Shown piece after piece: positions 8,315-16,731 of a DNA stretch of 64,000 nt. The first letter of the stretch is position 1. Every line of letters starts with the position of its first letter. This DNA is from Hydrogenophaga sp. SL48 (GTDB lineage Bacteria > Pseudomonadota > Gammaproteobacteria > Burkholderiales > Burkholderiaceae_C): the NCBI RefSeq assembly GCF_021729865.1, contig NZ_CP063400.1, positions 5,369,041 to 5,433,040 on the forward strand. The letters run 5' to 3'. The notes under the pieces are model-generated. The model worked only from the letters and a program-made list of their open reading frames with translations, ran no database searches and was not told the DNA's origin. The translations under genes were made by a program, and so were the position numbers.

Positions 8315-10840
8315 TCAGACCACGTTGCCGTGCAGCCGGGCGGTCAGGCTGAGGCCGAAGGCCGCTTCCACCTGCGCCTGCTCCGGTTCCCGGTGGTCGC
8401 GAGCCGACCGTGCCGTGATCAGGGCCTGCACCTCGGGCGCCAGATCCATGGCCATCTGGGACAGCAACTCGGCTTCGCCATGGGCCAGCGCATGGCCGGC
8501 GGGCGCATGCAGCGCGAGCACGCCCAGCACCGCGCCGCGGGTGTCCAGCACCGGCTTCCCCGCGAAGAAGAGGTACCGTTCCAGGGCCGGGTGCTGGCCG
8601 GCGGCCTGCGCCGGATCGAGATGCAGCTCGGGCTGGGCGCTCTCACCCGCCAGCAGCCGACCCGGAGGCGAGGTGTCGGGCGGCATGGATTCGGTGGACC
8701 AGCCGGGCTCGGGCACATCCCCCGCCAGCAGGCAGCGCACCTGGGTGGCCCCGGTGGACACCATGAGGCTCACCACGGGCACACGGAACACCGCGGCGGC
8801 GCGCTGCACGCTGCGGTGGATCGCTTCTTCCCGGGCTTGCACCGGCGTCGGTGCGGTGGCAGCGCCAGGCTGACCCGGGCCGTCGCCATCGCCACCTTGC
8901 GCGGGCGGCGCTTCGGTGCGCTCGTGCTCGGCCAGCGCCAGCACCTCCGGCAGCCGGAACAGCACGGCCGACACCCCGATGGCCTGTTGCCGTTCGGGCT
9001 CGGCCAGCGCCTCGACGCCCCGCCAGGCCACCAGCCGGACCACCACGTCCGGCCAGTGGCGGCGCAGCCGCCGGCACACCAGTCGCACCTGCGTGTCGGG
9101 GGCCTTGGACAAAGAGCACAGGTAGACCACCTCCACCGACGCCGCATCGCGCAGATCCGCACGGCCCTGCTGGAGGGCGGCCACCGGCAGGGCGCGGGCG
9201 CGCAGGCCGGCGTGGGCCAGTGCGTGCGCCAGCATGTCGGCCGACAGGGTGTCGAGCTCGGTGCGCAGGCCCACGCACAGCAGCGTCGGCGCGAGGGCGT
9301 TCGAGGCCTGTGCGGCGGTGTCGTCGGCCTGCAGCTCGGTCACGAAACGCGCCGTGCCGTCGAGCAGGCGGTGGCGGTGGGCGGCGGTCACGCCTTCGTC
9401 GCTCAGGCGCGCGGCCAGCCCCAGCATCGGCAAGGCCGTGTCGCCGTAGAAACGCGCCAGCGAGGTCTGCCGCACCTCCTGGTAGGCCATGTCCTCGGCC
9501 TCGTCGAGGTCGCCTGAAATCAGCCTGTGGTAGAGCTGGGTGGCGCTGTCGAACACCGGCTCGCTGCCCAGCAGCACCTCCAGGAAGCGCAGCGGGGCCA
9601 GGTGGCGGCCAACCACCACCAGGCACACCGTCAGCGGTGTCGCCAACACCAGGCCCAGCGGCCCCCACAGCGTGGCCCAGAAGGCGGCCGAGATCAGCAC
9701 CGCCAGCGGCGACACGCCGGTGTTGCCGCTGTAGGCCAGCGGCTCGACGACGTTGTTGCTGATGACCTCGAGGACCAGGATCAGGGCCAGTGTCCACAGC
9801 ACGACCGACCAGCCCGGGTCCACGGCGAACGCCAGCACGAGCGGGAAGATGGCGCCGATGGCCGGCCCGAGAAACGGGATGAAACGCAGCAGCGCCGCCA
9901 GCCCGCCCCAGAGCCAGGCGCCGGGCACGCCGATCCACCACAGGCCCAGCGCCATCGGGATGCCGTAGCCCACGTTGACCAGCACCTGGGCCAGCAGGTA
10001 GCGGCTGACCTTCTCGGCCGACTCGGACAGGGCGTCGGCCATCTGGTGCTGGTCGCCGCCCATCACCCTCAGCAGACGGTCGCGCAGCTCGATGCGCTGC
10101 AGCAGCATGAACACCACCAGGATGATCACCAGGCCGGCGGTGGCCAGCTGCACCCCCACCGTGGTCAGCACGTTCAGGGCGACCTCCTGCGGGCTGCTGT
10201 CGCTGGTGTCGACCGTGACGCGGGTGGCGCCCGGGGACTCCTTCTTGCCCATGTCCAGGGTCTTGGTGGCGGCATCGAACTCGCCCATGACCACGCCGAA
10301 AATCCGGCCGAACTCCCGCACCGTGCCCGACGGCACCACCGCCGGCCGCAGGTCGTGCAGCTTCTTCTGGATGTTCTTCCGGTAGGTGGGCAGCTCCTTG
10401 CCGAAGTCGCTGACCTGGTTGGCCATCAGCGCGCCGGCGCCCACCAGCATGGACAGTGTCAGCGTGAGCACCGCGCCCACCGCCACGCCGCGCGGCACCG
10501 AATGGCGACGCAGCCAGGTCACCACCGGGTCGAGCACGAACGCGAGCAGCGCGGCAAACGCCAGCGGCATGAGCAGCGTCTTGCCGTGGTGGAGGGCGAG
10601 GATGCCCAGGCCCAGGGCGGCGCCGGAGAACACGAAGCGCTGCACCCCCGGCAGCACCTGGGTGTCCGTGCCGCTGGCCGACGGGGCGGTGTCGCGTGGC
10701 GGGCCGGCCGCGGGGCCGGGGGCGGCCGTGGCGGGCTGGGACGGATCGGGGTTCGACGGGGGGGTGTTCACGGCAGGGGGGCTCTCGGGGAGGTTCGGCC
10801 GCTGTGCCGGGCCAGCACTGGGGGTGGGATCGGGCCTCAT
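8315..10840 (-). CDS. AI-2E family transporter with long C-terminal sensory-like extension
   Basis: 841 residues, more than twice the usual ~350. After a Pro/Ala-rich N-terminus, residues about 65-430 form the AI-2E/PerM permease fold with paired hydrophobic segments and the conserved motifs RFIPFLGPAIGAIFPL, EVISNNVVEPLAYS and WGPLGLVLATPLTV. Residues about 430-640 are soluble (YQEVRQTSLARFYGDTALPML) with an alternating alpha/beta segment resembling a B12-binding-like Rossmann fold (PTLLCVGLRTELDTLSADML). Residues about 680-820 look like a GAF-type domain (IHRSVQRAAAVFRVPVVSLM, YLFFAGKPVLDTRGAVLGVL). The family exports small molecules or ions; the tail suggests regulation by a ligand. Domain calls in the tail are inference. 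Confidence 0.8.
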   Translation of the reverse strand: MRPDPTPSAGPAQRPNLPESPPAVNTPPSNPDPSQPATAAPGPAAGPPRDTAPSASGTDTQVLPGVQRFVFSGAALGLGILALHHGKTLLMPLAFAALLAFVLDPVVTWLRRHSVPRGVAVGAVLTLTLSMLVGAGALMANQVSDFGKELPTYRKNIQKKLHDLRPAVVPSGTVREFGRIFGVVMGEFDAATKTLDMGKKESPGATRVTVDTSDSSPQEVALNVLTTVGVQLATAGLVIILVVFMLLQRIELRDRLLRVMGGDQHQMADALSESAEKVSRYLLAQVLVNVGYGIPMALGLWWIGVPGAWLWGGLAALLRFIPFLGPAIGAIFPLVLAFAVDPGWSVVLWTLALILVLEVISNNVVEPLAYSGNTGVSPLAVLISAAFWATLWGPLGLVLATPLTVCLVVVGRHLAPLRFLEVLLGSEPVFDSATQLYHRLISGDLDEAEDMAYQEVRQTSLARFYGDTALPMLGLAARLSDEGVTAAHRHRLLDGTARFVTELQADDTAAQASNALAPTLLCVGLRTELDTLSADMLAHALAHAGLRARALPVAALQQGRADLRDAASVEVVYLCSLSKAPDTQVRLVCRRLRRHWPDVVVRLVAWRGVEALAEPERQQAIGVSAVLFRLPEVLALAEHERTEAPPAQGGDGDGPGQPGAATAPTPVQAREEAIHRSVQRAAAVFRVPVVSLMVSTGATQVRCLLAGDVPEPGWSTESMPPDTSPPGRLLAGESAQPELHLDPAQAAGQHPALERYLFFAGKPVLDTRGAVLGVLALHAPAGHALAHGEAELLSQMAMDLAPEVQALITARSARDHREPEQAQVEAAFGLSLTARLHGNVV

Positions 10841-10874
10841 TTTGCATGAGGTCGGCCTGCGGTGCAGGCGCGTT

Positions 10875-11792
10875 TCAGGGGTGCTCCGCGTTGGCGTGCA
10901 CCTCGCTGATGCGCTGTTCGCGGCGCACGAGGTAGAGGCCGCTGCCCACGATGATGGCCGCGCCGAACCAGGTGTGCGCGCCGGGCAGGGTCTGCCAGAT
11001 CAGCCAGTCCAGCCCCACGCCCCAGGCCAGGGCGGTGTATTCGAACGGCGCCACCGCGCTGGCCTGCCCGCTGCGGAAGGCCTCGTTGATGGTGAGCTGG
11101 CCCAGAAAACCCGTGACCGCCAGCGCGAGCAGCAGCGCCGTGTGGTCCAGCGACACCGGCTTCCAGTCGCTCCACGCCAGCAGCCCGCCGCCCACGCTCA
11201 TGAACAGCATCATGGTCAGGATCAGCGATTCGGTGCTGTCGGTGCGGCTGAGCAGCCGGCCCGCGACGGCGGCCACCGCGTAGCAGAAGGCGGCGATGAT
11301 CACCGCGATGCCGCCGGTGGTGGCGAACCCGGCCTGCAGGTCACCACCGCTGGGCCGGATCGCCACCAGCACGCCGATGAAGCCGACCCCGATGGCCCAC
11401 CAGTGCGCCTGGGGCACGCGCTCCTTGAGCACCGGCACCGACAGCGCCGTGATCAGCAGCGGCGCGATGAAGAAGATGGTGTAGGTGGCCGACAGCGGCA
11501 GCTCGCTCACGCCGCGCGTGAACAGCGAGAGCATGGTGATGCCCAGCAGGCCGCGCAGGATGTGCAGCGACCAGCGCAGGTTTTTCAGCCGCCCCCAGCC
11601 GCGCCGCCACTGGATCCAGGCCAGCACCAGCGGCAACGCCGTCAGCCCGCGCAGGCAGGCCATCTGCAGCGGCGGGTAGTGCGCCGACAGCGTCTTGAGC
11701 ACCGCGTCCATGAGCGAGAAGAACATCACCGCCAGCAGCATGTTGACGATGCTGCGCAGGTTGCCGGCGGCGTGTTGGGCTTGTGAGGTCAT
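10875..11792 (-). CDS. DMT superfamily (EamA) transporter
   Basis: 305 residues with ten predicted hydrophobic helices in two EamA repeats, beginning around AVMFFSLMDAVLKTLSAHYP and ending GAAIIVGSGLYLVRREQR. Conserved features include a Pro near the first repeat end (KERVPQAHWWAIGVGFIG). Members export amino acids, nucleotides or drugs in the inner membrane; substrate cannot be read from sequence. It follows the AI-2E-type gene start by about 35 nt on the same strand. Confidence 0.85.
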   Translation of the reverse strand: MTSQAQHAAGNLRSIVNMLLAVMFFSLMDAVLKTLSAHYPPLQMACLRGLTALPLVLAWIQWRRGWGRLKNLRWSLHILRGLLGITMLSLFTRGVSELPLSATYTIFFIAPLLITALSVPVLKERVPQAHWWAIGVGFIGVLVAIRPSGGDLQAGFATTGGIAVIIAAFCYAVAAVAGRLLSRTDSTESLILTMMLFMSVGGGLLAWSDWKPVSLDHTALLLALAVTGFLGQLTINEAFRSGQASAVAPFEYTALAWGVGLDWLIWQTLPGAHTWFGAAIIVGSGLYLVRREQRISEVHANAEHP

Positions 11793-11891
11793 GGGATCAG
11801 AAGAAGAGCCGCGCAGTCTGCCTGAAACAGGGGGAGATCAGGGCACCACCCAAGGTCCCGCAGAAGGAACCGCTGCCACCTGCGTTCCCCA

Positions 11892-12105
11892 CCGGAGCGC
11901 GTGCCCGAGCCCGGCACACGCCGAAGACCCGGCTCCGCCGGTCCAAGGGCGTGGTCCCCCTTGGGGGGAAGCCGCGCAGCGGCGCAGGGGGAAGCCTTCC
12001 ATCACCGGAGCGCGTGCCCGAACCCAGCACACGCCGAAGATCCGGCTCCGCCGGTCCAAGGGCGTGGTCCCCCTGGGGGGAAGCCGCGCAGCGGCGCAGG
12101 GGGGG
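11892..12105. repeat. Dispersed GC-rich intergenic repeat, tandem pair
   Basis: Two nearly identical ~100-nt units (11892-11991 and 12005-12105) in direct orientation, about 113 nt apart, sharing ccggagcgcgtgcccga, ccggctccgccggtccaagg and gaagccgcgcagcggcgcag. The second unit runs directly into the stop codon (12106) of the LysR gene. The rest of 11793-11891 shows no gene. Confidence 0.9.
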
Positions 12106-13116
12106 TCAATCCATGTGATCGACGGTGTCCGGGTCGGGCACATCGCCCACCGCTTCGCGCGTCGCGGCCGCCTGTTGCTGCAGCCAGTCGCTGAAGGCTT
12201 TCACCTCCGGGCGCTGCAGGCTGCGTGGGGCCACCACCAGCCAGTACACCAGCGGCGAGTCCAGCCGCATCTGTGGCAGGGGTTCGACCAGGTCGCCGCT
12301 GGCCAGGCTCTCGGCCACCAGCGGCAACCGCGCCAGCGCCACGCCCTGGCCGGTGAGCGCGGCCTGCACGATCTGATGGGCGTAGTTGAAATACAGCCAG
12401 CGCTGGGGCGAGAGCTTGGTTTTGGCGCCTTTGCGCGCCGCACCCGAGGTCGAGAAATTTTCGAGCCAACGTTGCCAGGTCAGCCATTCCAGGTGGCGCG
12501 TGCGGTGTGCGTCGCCGGCCTCGATCAGGGTCACCTTGGACAGGTCGTCCAGCGTGGCGATGCGGTGGGTTTTCAGCAGCCAGGGGCTGGCCACCGGCGT
12601 GAGCTGCTCGCCAAACAGCCGGATCGCGCCGGCCGGCATGGCCTGCGGCACCGCGTAGCGCAGCGCGAGGTCGACGTCGGCCGTGCTCAGGTCCACCGCG
12701 ACATCGGACGCGTCGATGCGGATGTCGATGTCCGGGTGCTCGCGCTGGAAGGCCTCGAGGCGCGGGATCAGCCACATCGAGGCGAACGAGGCCCAGGTCG
12801 TGATGGCCACGCTCTTGCGCCCGGCGCTCTGGCGGATCTGACGCACGGCCGCATCAATCCGCTCCAGCGCCGAGCCCGCCGCGCGCAGCAGCTGGTTGCC
12901 CGCGCTCGTCATCTCCACGGCGCGCGTGTGGCGCAGGAAGAGGGCGGTGCCCACCTCGTCTTCCAGGGCCTGGATCTGCCGGCTGACCGCGCTCTGCGTG
13001 AGAGACAGTTCCTCGGCGGCGGCACGGAAGTTGAGGTGTCTCGCCACCGCCTCGAAAGCGCGCAGGTGGCCGGCCGAGATCGGGCGGGTGCGGGGGTGGC
13101 TGGAGGTGAGCTGCAT
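12106..13116 (-). CDS. LysR-family transcriptional regulator (GcvA-like)
   Basis: 336 residues. The N-terminal winged helix-turn-helix is clear (LRAFEAVARHLNFRAAAEEL, SLTQSAVSRQIQALEDEVG, LFLRHTRAVEMTSAG), followed by a periplasmic-binding-type effector domain (WLIPRLEAFQREHPDIDIRI...). The pattern IDASDVAVDLSTADVDLALRYA resembles the GcvA subgroup. ATG 13116 is preferred over TTG 13122. It is divergent from the DUF2917 gene at 13245, a likely target. Confidence 0.9.
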   Translation of the reverse strand: MQLTSSHPRTRPISAGHLRAFEAVARHLNFRAAAEELSLTQSAVSRQIQALEDEVGTALFLRHTRAVEMTSAGNQLLRAAGSALERIDAAVRQIRQSAGRKSVAITTWASFASMWLIPRLEAFQREHPDIDIRIDASDVAVDLSTADVDLALRYAVPQAMPAGAIRLFGEQLTPVASPWLLKTHRIATLDDLSKVTLIEAGDAHRTRHLEWLTWQRWLENFSTSGAARKGAKTKLSPQRWLYFNYAHQIVQAALTGQGVALARLPLVAESLASGDLVEPLPQMRLDSPLVYWLVVAPRSLQRPEVKAFSDWLQQQAAATREAVGDVPDPDTVDHMD

Positions 13117-13244
13117 GGTCAACGGGCGGGTGGGGGCTGCGGGATTGATGCGTTTATCGAATCAATAGCTTATCCCCATTTCATTGGACGGGCGGGCCTG
13201 CGCGCGAGAAGATGCCCCCCAATCTGCTGTTTCTGGAGAATGCC

Positions 13245-13724
13245 ATGTCCCACCTCTCTGCCCCTGCTGTCCGTTGCCGCTCTGTGGGCGCCTGGCGCCT
13301 GCACCCCGGCCACGCCATGAGCCTGCGGCCGAAGCAGCCCGCCGTGTTGCGCGTGTATTGCGGGCGCGTGTGGGCCACCCTCGGGCAAGGCGCCGAGGTG
13401 GGGGCGCCCGACGACGGCGGCGACCGTTTTCTGGGCCCGGGCGAGGTGCTGGTCGTGCCGGCCGGTGCGAGCCTGGTCATGGAGCCGGTCACGGTGCCCG
13501 GCGACCGGGGGCCGGTGCATTTCGACTGGAGCGACGCCAGTGCGGCGGCGGCACCCAGCCGGTTTGACTGCGAAGTGGCCGCCCCGGCGCGGGAGCTGCG
13601 CTCCTCGCTCGGGCACGCGGCCGTGGCGCTGACGCGCATGGTGTTCGGTCTGCTGGGCTACAGCGAATTCCTGGTGGCCGGGCGGGGACGGGTGCTCTCG
13701 CCGTTGGAATCACTTCGTTCTTGA
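13245..13724 (+). CDS. DUF2917 domain protein
   Basis: 159 residues. The region WRLHPGHAMSLRPKQPAVLRV, GRVWATLG and FLGPGEVLVVPAGASLVMEP matches the DUF2917 cupin-like fold. ATG 13245 is chosen because a ggaga ribosome site lies 6-10 nt upstream. Divergent from a LysR gene, from which it is separated by about 130 nt of comparatively AT-rich sequence that should hold both promoters. Function unknown. Confidence 0.8.
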   Translation: MSHLSAPAVRCRSVGAWRLHPGHAMSLRPKQPAVLRVYCGRVWATLGQGAEVGAPDDGGDRFLGPGEVLVVPAGASLVMEPVTVPGDRGPVHFDWSDASAAAAPSRFDCEVAAPARELRSSLGHAAVALTRMVFGLLGYSEFLVAGRGRVLSPLESLRS

Positions 13725-13732
13725 TTGGGGGC

Positions 13733-13826
13733 ACCCCCGCCGCGCTGCGCGCGACCCCCAAGGGGGCGGCACTGGCCGTCCGGCAAAGCCGGCCCGGCGG
13801 TGCCCTGAGGGGCTTCCCTGCGTCCC
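13733..13826. repeat. Dispersed GC-rich intergenic repeat, inverted copy
   Basis: Reverse complement of the repeat family; its complement (cagggcaccgccgggccgg, ctttgccgg, ccagtgccgccccc) closely matches 14290-14390, so the tfoX-like gene between them is flanked by inverted copies. It begins 8 nt after the DUF2917 stop. Confidence 0.85.
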
Positions 13827-13861
13827 ATGGGCACCACCCGCAGAACGCTTTCGAGAACGCC

Positions 13862-14233
13862 TCAAGACTTTGAAGCCTTGGGTTTTTTCGCCGGCTTGCG
13901 CGCCGCGACCGCCGCGTCCAAGGCCAGCCGCGCCCAAGGTGCCATGAGCGCGGGCGATTCCAGCGCGTCTTCGGGCGGCGTGTGGTAGTGCAGGGACATG
14001 GTCTTGCCCTTGGCCTCGTACCGGAACGGCTGCGCACCGGCGGCCAGCCAGCGCGGTTCCGTTTCGGCGTTGGTCTTGAGGAACAGGGTGTCCCAGGCAA
14101 TGATCGCCACGTTCATGCCGTCCACCGAAATCCCCCAGCCACCGAACATGCGCACCGCCTTGCACGGCCCCAGGCAGGACAGCAGCTCGCAGGCGTGCAG
14201 GACAAACGGATCGGTGATGGGTTGGGTGGCCAT
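13862..14233 (-). CDS. TfoX/Sxy N-terminal domain protein
   Basis: 123 residues with the TfoX-N core: FVLHACELLSCLGPCKAVRM, FGGWGISVDGMNVAII, DTLFLKT and a Lys-rich tail (ARKPAKKPKASKS). Full-length Sxy activates competence genes with CRP, but stand-alone TfoX-N proteins of this length are widespread with no proven role. The gene is bracketed by two inverted copies of the dispersed repeat. Confidence 0.85.
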   Translation of the reverse strand: MATQPITDPFVLHACELLSCLGPCKAVRMFGGWGISVDGMNVAIIAWDTLFLKTNAETEPRWLAAGAQPFRYEAKGKTMSLHYHTPPEDALESPALMAPWARLALDAAVAARKPAKKPKASKS

Positions 14234-14289
14234 GCGCCATCGTAGTGAGCAGTGCGCAGCGCAACAAGCCGTCGGCGCGAAATGACTTC

Positions 14290-14390
14290 ACCCCAGGGCA
14301 CCGCGGAACCGGCTTTGCCGGGCCGCCAGTGCCGCCCCTTGAGGGGCGGAGCGGCTGCGCGCAGCGAGCAAGCGACGGGGGTGGGTCACA
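14290..14390. repeat. Dispersed GC-rich intergenic repeat
   Basis: Contains cagggcaccgcggaaccgg, ctttgccgggccgccagtgc and ccttgaggggcggagcggc, ending gcgacgggggtggg just before the TetR start region. It mirrors the copy at 13733-13826. Confidence 0.85.
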
Positions 14391-14411
14391 TCAAGTGGAC
14401 AATGTCCACCC

Positions 14412-15011
14412 ATGGCCAGACCCAAATCCGCTTCCCACGACCTCAAGCGCGATCAAATCCTCGACGTCGCCGCCCAGTGTTTTGCCCTGCAGAGTTTCCC
14501 GGCGGCGAGCATGAACCACATCGCCACCGCCTGCGGCACCAGCAAGGCGCGGCTCTACCACTACTACGAGAGCAAGGAAGCGATCCTGTTCGATCTGCTC
14601 GACCGCTACACCCAGCGCCTGCTGGCGCTGATCGGCGAGGCCGAAGCGAGGGCACAGCGCAAGAACCTGAGCGAGCGCGAGGCGCTCAACGAACTGGTGC
14701 ACGCTTTTCTGGCCGAGTACGAAAGCTCGGCCACGCGCCACGTGGCGCTGGTGTCCGACACCAAGTTCCTGGGCGAGACCCAGCGCGAACTCATTCTCAA
14801 CCGCCAGCGTGACGTGGTCGCCGCGTTCACCCGCTTTCTCAAGCGCGCCTACCCCGAGCGTGTCACCCCCGCGAACCAGACCGCGCTGACCATGATGCTG
14901 TTCGGCATGATCAACTGGACCTTCACCTGGTTGCGCCCCGGCGGGGCCATGAGTTACGCGGCGTTTGCCGACGAGGTGGCGGCCGTGCTCGAAAAGGGAC
15001 TGGCGGCCTGA
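14412..15011 (+). CDS. TetR-family transcriptional regulator
   Basis: 199 residues with a TetR helix-turn-helix (RDQILDVAAQCFALQSFPAA, MNHIATACGTSKARLYHYY, SKEAILFDLLDRY) and a mostly helical ligand domain with LTMMLFGMINWTFTWLRPGG, resembling regulators of fatty-acid or aromatic-acid catabolism. It lies 110 nt upstream of the MBL hydrolase gene in the same direction; an imperfect palindrome between them is a possible operator. Confidence 0.9.
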   Translation: MARPKSASHDLKRDQILDVAAQCFALQSFPAASMNHIATACGTSKARLYHYYESKEAILFDLLDRYTQRLLALIGEAEARAQRKNLSEREALNELVHAFLAEYESSATRHVALVSDTKFLGETQRELILNRQRDVVAAFTRFLKRAYPERVTPANQTALTMMLFGMINWTFTWLRPGGAMSYAAFADEVAAVLEKGLAA

Positions 15012-15038
15012 GCCCCGGCGCTGGAGAAGGTTATTTGT

Positions 15039-15052
15039 TTACCGATCCGTAA
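15039..15052. promoter_or_regulatory. Candidate operator palindrome upstream of the MBL hydrolase
   Basis: ttaccgatccgtaa is symmetric in its outer TTAC/GTAA arms and its GATC centre, with one mismatched pair. An AT-rich stretch with a TAAAAT hexamer (15068-15073) follows. The neighbouring TetR protein is the obvious candidate binder; this is inference. Confidence 0.4.
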
Positions 15053-15121
15053 TCGATTTCGTTTAGTTAAAATTTGCGCGTTTGCCGATCTGCGCAGCCG
15101 ACCCCACACACAGGAGACCCC

Positions 15122-16111
15122 ATGAGCAAAGCCTTCGCCTCCCAGGCCGATCTGGCCGACAAGAAAATCACCTTCGAGCAGCTCAGCCCGCACTGCTGGG
15201 CCTACACCGCAGAAGGCGACCCGAACTCGGGCGTGATCATCGGTGACGACTTCATCATGGTCAGCGACGCCACCGCCACCCCGGCCATGGCGCGCGACCT
15301 GATCCAGCAGATCCGCAAGGTGTCGGACAAGCCCATCAAGTACGTGCTGCTCACCCACTACCACGCGGTGCGCGTGCTGGGCGCCAGTGCCTACTTCGCC
15401 GAAGGCGCGACCGAGATCATCGCCAGCCAGGGCACGCTGGAGCTGATCCGCGAGCGCGGCGCGCAGGACATGCAGAGCGAGATGGAGCGCTTCCCGCGCC
15501 TGTTCCGTGGCGCCGAATCGGTGCCGGGCCTGACCTGGCCGAGCATGGTGATCGGCGGCGGCGATGCGGTCAAAGGCGAGAAGCCGGGCAAGCTGTCGAT
15601 CAACCTCGGCGGTGTCGTGGTGCAGATCTGGAGCCCGGGCCATGGCCACACCCGTGGCGACACCATCGCCTGGGTGGAAGAAGAAAAGGTGCTGTTCAGC
15701 GGTGACCTGGTCGAATACGAAGCCGGCGTCTACACCGGTGATGCCCAGCTCGAAGAGTGGCCCGCCACGCTGGAAGCCCTGCGTGCACTGAACGCCGAGT
15801 TCATCGTGCCCGGCCGCGGTGAGGCCATGAAGGGCAACGCCGACGTGAACAAGGCGCTGGACTACACGAAGCGCTGGGTCACGACGCTGTTCCAGGCGGG
15901 CAAGGAAGCCGCCGCCGGCAACATGGATCTCAAGGCCGCCATGGCCCACACCCGCAAGAGCATGGACCCGGTGTTCGGCCACGTGTTCATCTACGAACAC
16001 TGCCTGCCGTTCGACGTGAGCCGCGCCTACGACGAGGCCAAGGGCATCAAGAACCCGCGCATCTGGACGGCCGAGCGCGACATGGAGATGTGGAAGTCGC
16101 TGCAGGGCTGA
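15122..16111 (+). CDS. MBL-fold metallo-hydrolase with altered metal motif
   Basis: 329 residues. The MBL fold is visible from YTAEGDPNSGVIIGDDFIMV through LLTHYHAVRVLGAS, SPGHGHTRGDTIAW and VLFSGDLVEYEAG to FIVPGRGEAM. The canonical HxHxDH motif reads HYHAVR, so the usual Asp and third His are replaced by Val and Arg, while GHGH and the GD aspartate are kept; binding of one metal rather than two would follow. ATG 15122 has a caggaga ribosome site; the longer frame upstream has none. The substrate is unknown. A bidirectional terminator follows the gene. Confidence 0.85.
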   Translation: MSKAFASQADLADKKITFEQLSPHCWAYTAEGDPNSGVIIGDDFIMVSDATATPAMARDLIQQIRKVSDKPIKYVLLTHYHAVRVLGASAYFAEGATEIIASQGTLELIRERGAQDMQSEMERFPRLFRGAESVPGLTWPSMVIGGGDAVKGEKPGKLSINLGGVVVQIWSPGHGHTRGDTIAWVEEEKVLFSGDLVEYEAGVYTGDAQLEEWPATLEALRALNAEFIVPGRGEAMKGNADVNKALDYTKRWVTTLFQAGKEAAAGNMDLKAAMAHTRKSMDPVFGHVFIYEHCLPFDVSRAYDEAKGIKNPRIWTAERDMEMWKSLQG

Positions 16112-16140
16112 GCTTTTTCGGAATCCTGCCCAGGATGCAC

Positions 16141-16172
16141 AACAAAAAACCCGCCGAGGCGGGTTTTTTGTT
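16141..16172. terminator. Bidirectional rho-independent terminator
   Basis: A 15-bp inverted repeat (aacaaaaaacccgcc / ggcgggttttttgtt) gives a GC stem flanked by A6 and T6, so it can terminate both the MBL hydrolase gene and the convergent PKD lipoprotein gene. Confidence 0.95.
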
Positions 16173-16212
16173 GATGCCGACCTGAGTCTGAGCAGGCGCG
16201 CAGGAGGCGTGT

Positions 16213-16635
16213 CTATGGGGTGCTGGTTCCGGTGGTGCCCGTCGTGGTCGGGGTTTCCGTTTCCGTTTCTGTCGTGGTCGTCGGCAGCGCTTCCTTCACC
16301 GTCAGCGGTTCGGTCACCGTGGCCTCGCGACCGGCGCTGTCGGTCACGGTGAGTTCCACCGTGTAGGTGCCGGCCTTCTCGTAGGTGTGGGTCACCACCT
16401 CGCCTTTGGCGGTTTCGCCGTCGCCGAACTTCCAGGACCAGCCGACCGCCACGTTGTCTTCGGGCAGGTTGGAGACGACCGAGCCCGAGGCGTCGAACGT
16501 CAGCTCGGTGCCCGCGCGCGCGGTGCTGGGCGTGACCTCAAAGATGGGGATGGGCAGGCAGCCCGTGAGCGCCAGCGCCACGAAGCTGGCCAGCAGGAAT
16601 TTCGAGAAGGTGAGGTTCTTGTGGGTGGATGTCAT
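16213..16635 (-). CDS. PKD-domain lipoprotein
   Basis: 140 residues: lipoprotein signal (FLLASFVALALTGC, lipobox LTGC), one PKD domain (FDASGSVVSNLPEDN, WSWKFGDGE, HTYEKAGTYTVELTVTDSAG) and a low-complexity Thr/Glu tail (TTTTETETETPTTT). PKD folds mediate protein or carbohydrate contacts at the cell surface. ATG 16635 is chosen from the signal peptide and the gggagcac upstream. The Thr-rich tail is encoded by short repeats and could vary in length. Confidence 0.85.
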   Translation of the reverse strand: MTSTHKNLTFSKFLLASFVALALTGCLPIPIFEVTPSTARAGTELTFDASGSVVSNLPEDNVAVGWSWKFGDGETAKGEVVTHTYEKAGTYTVELTVTDSAGREATVTEPLTVKEALPTTTTETETETPTTTGTTGTSTP

Positions 16636-16731
16636 GTGTGCTCCCGGATCGTTGAACAACGATGGTAATCCGATTCAACGGGGGTGGTTTGCCTGCTTGC
16701 CCCGACAATCGTGTATCCATCTGTAGCTTTC

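Noticed and set aside
8330..10849. Long rightward open frames opposite the AI-2E gene
   Set aside because: Arg/Gln/His-rich shadow frames of the GC-rich antisense gene, with no domain or ribosome site.
16213..16290. Thr/Glu-rich repeat as a phase-variable tract
   Set aside because: The repeats are imperfect and trinucleotide-based, so slippage would keep the frame; no switch is implied.
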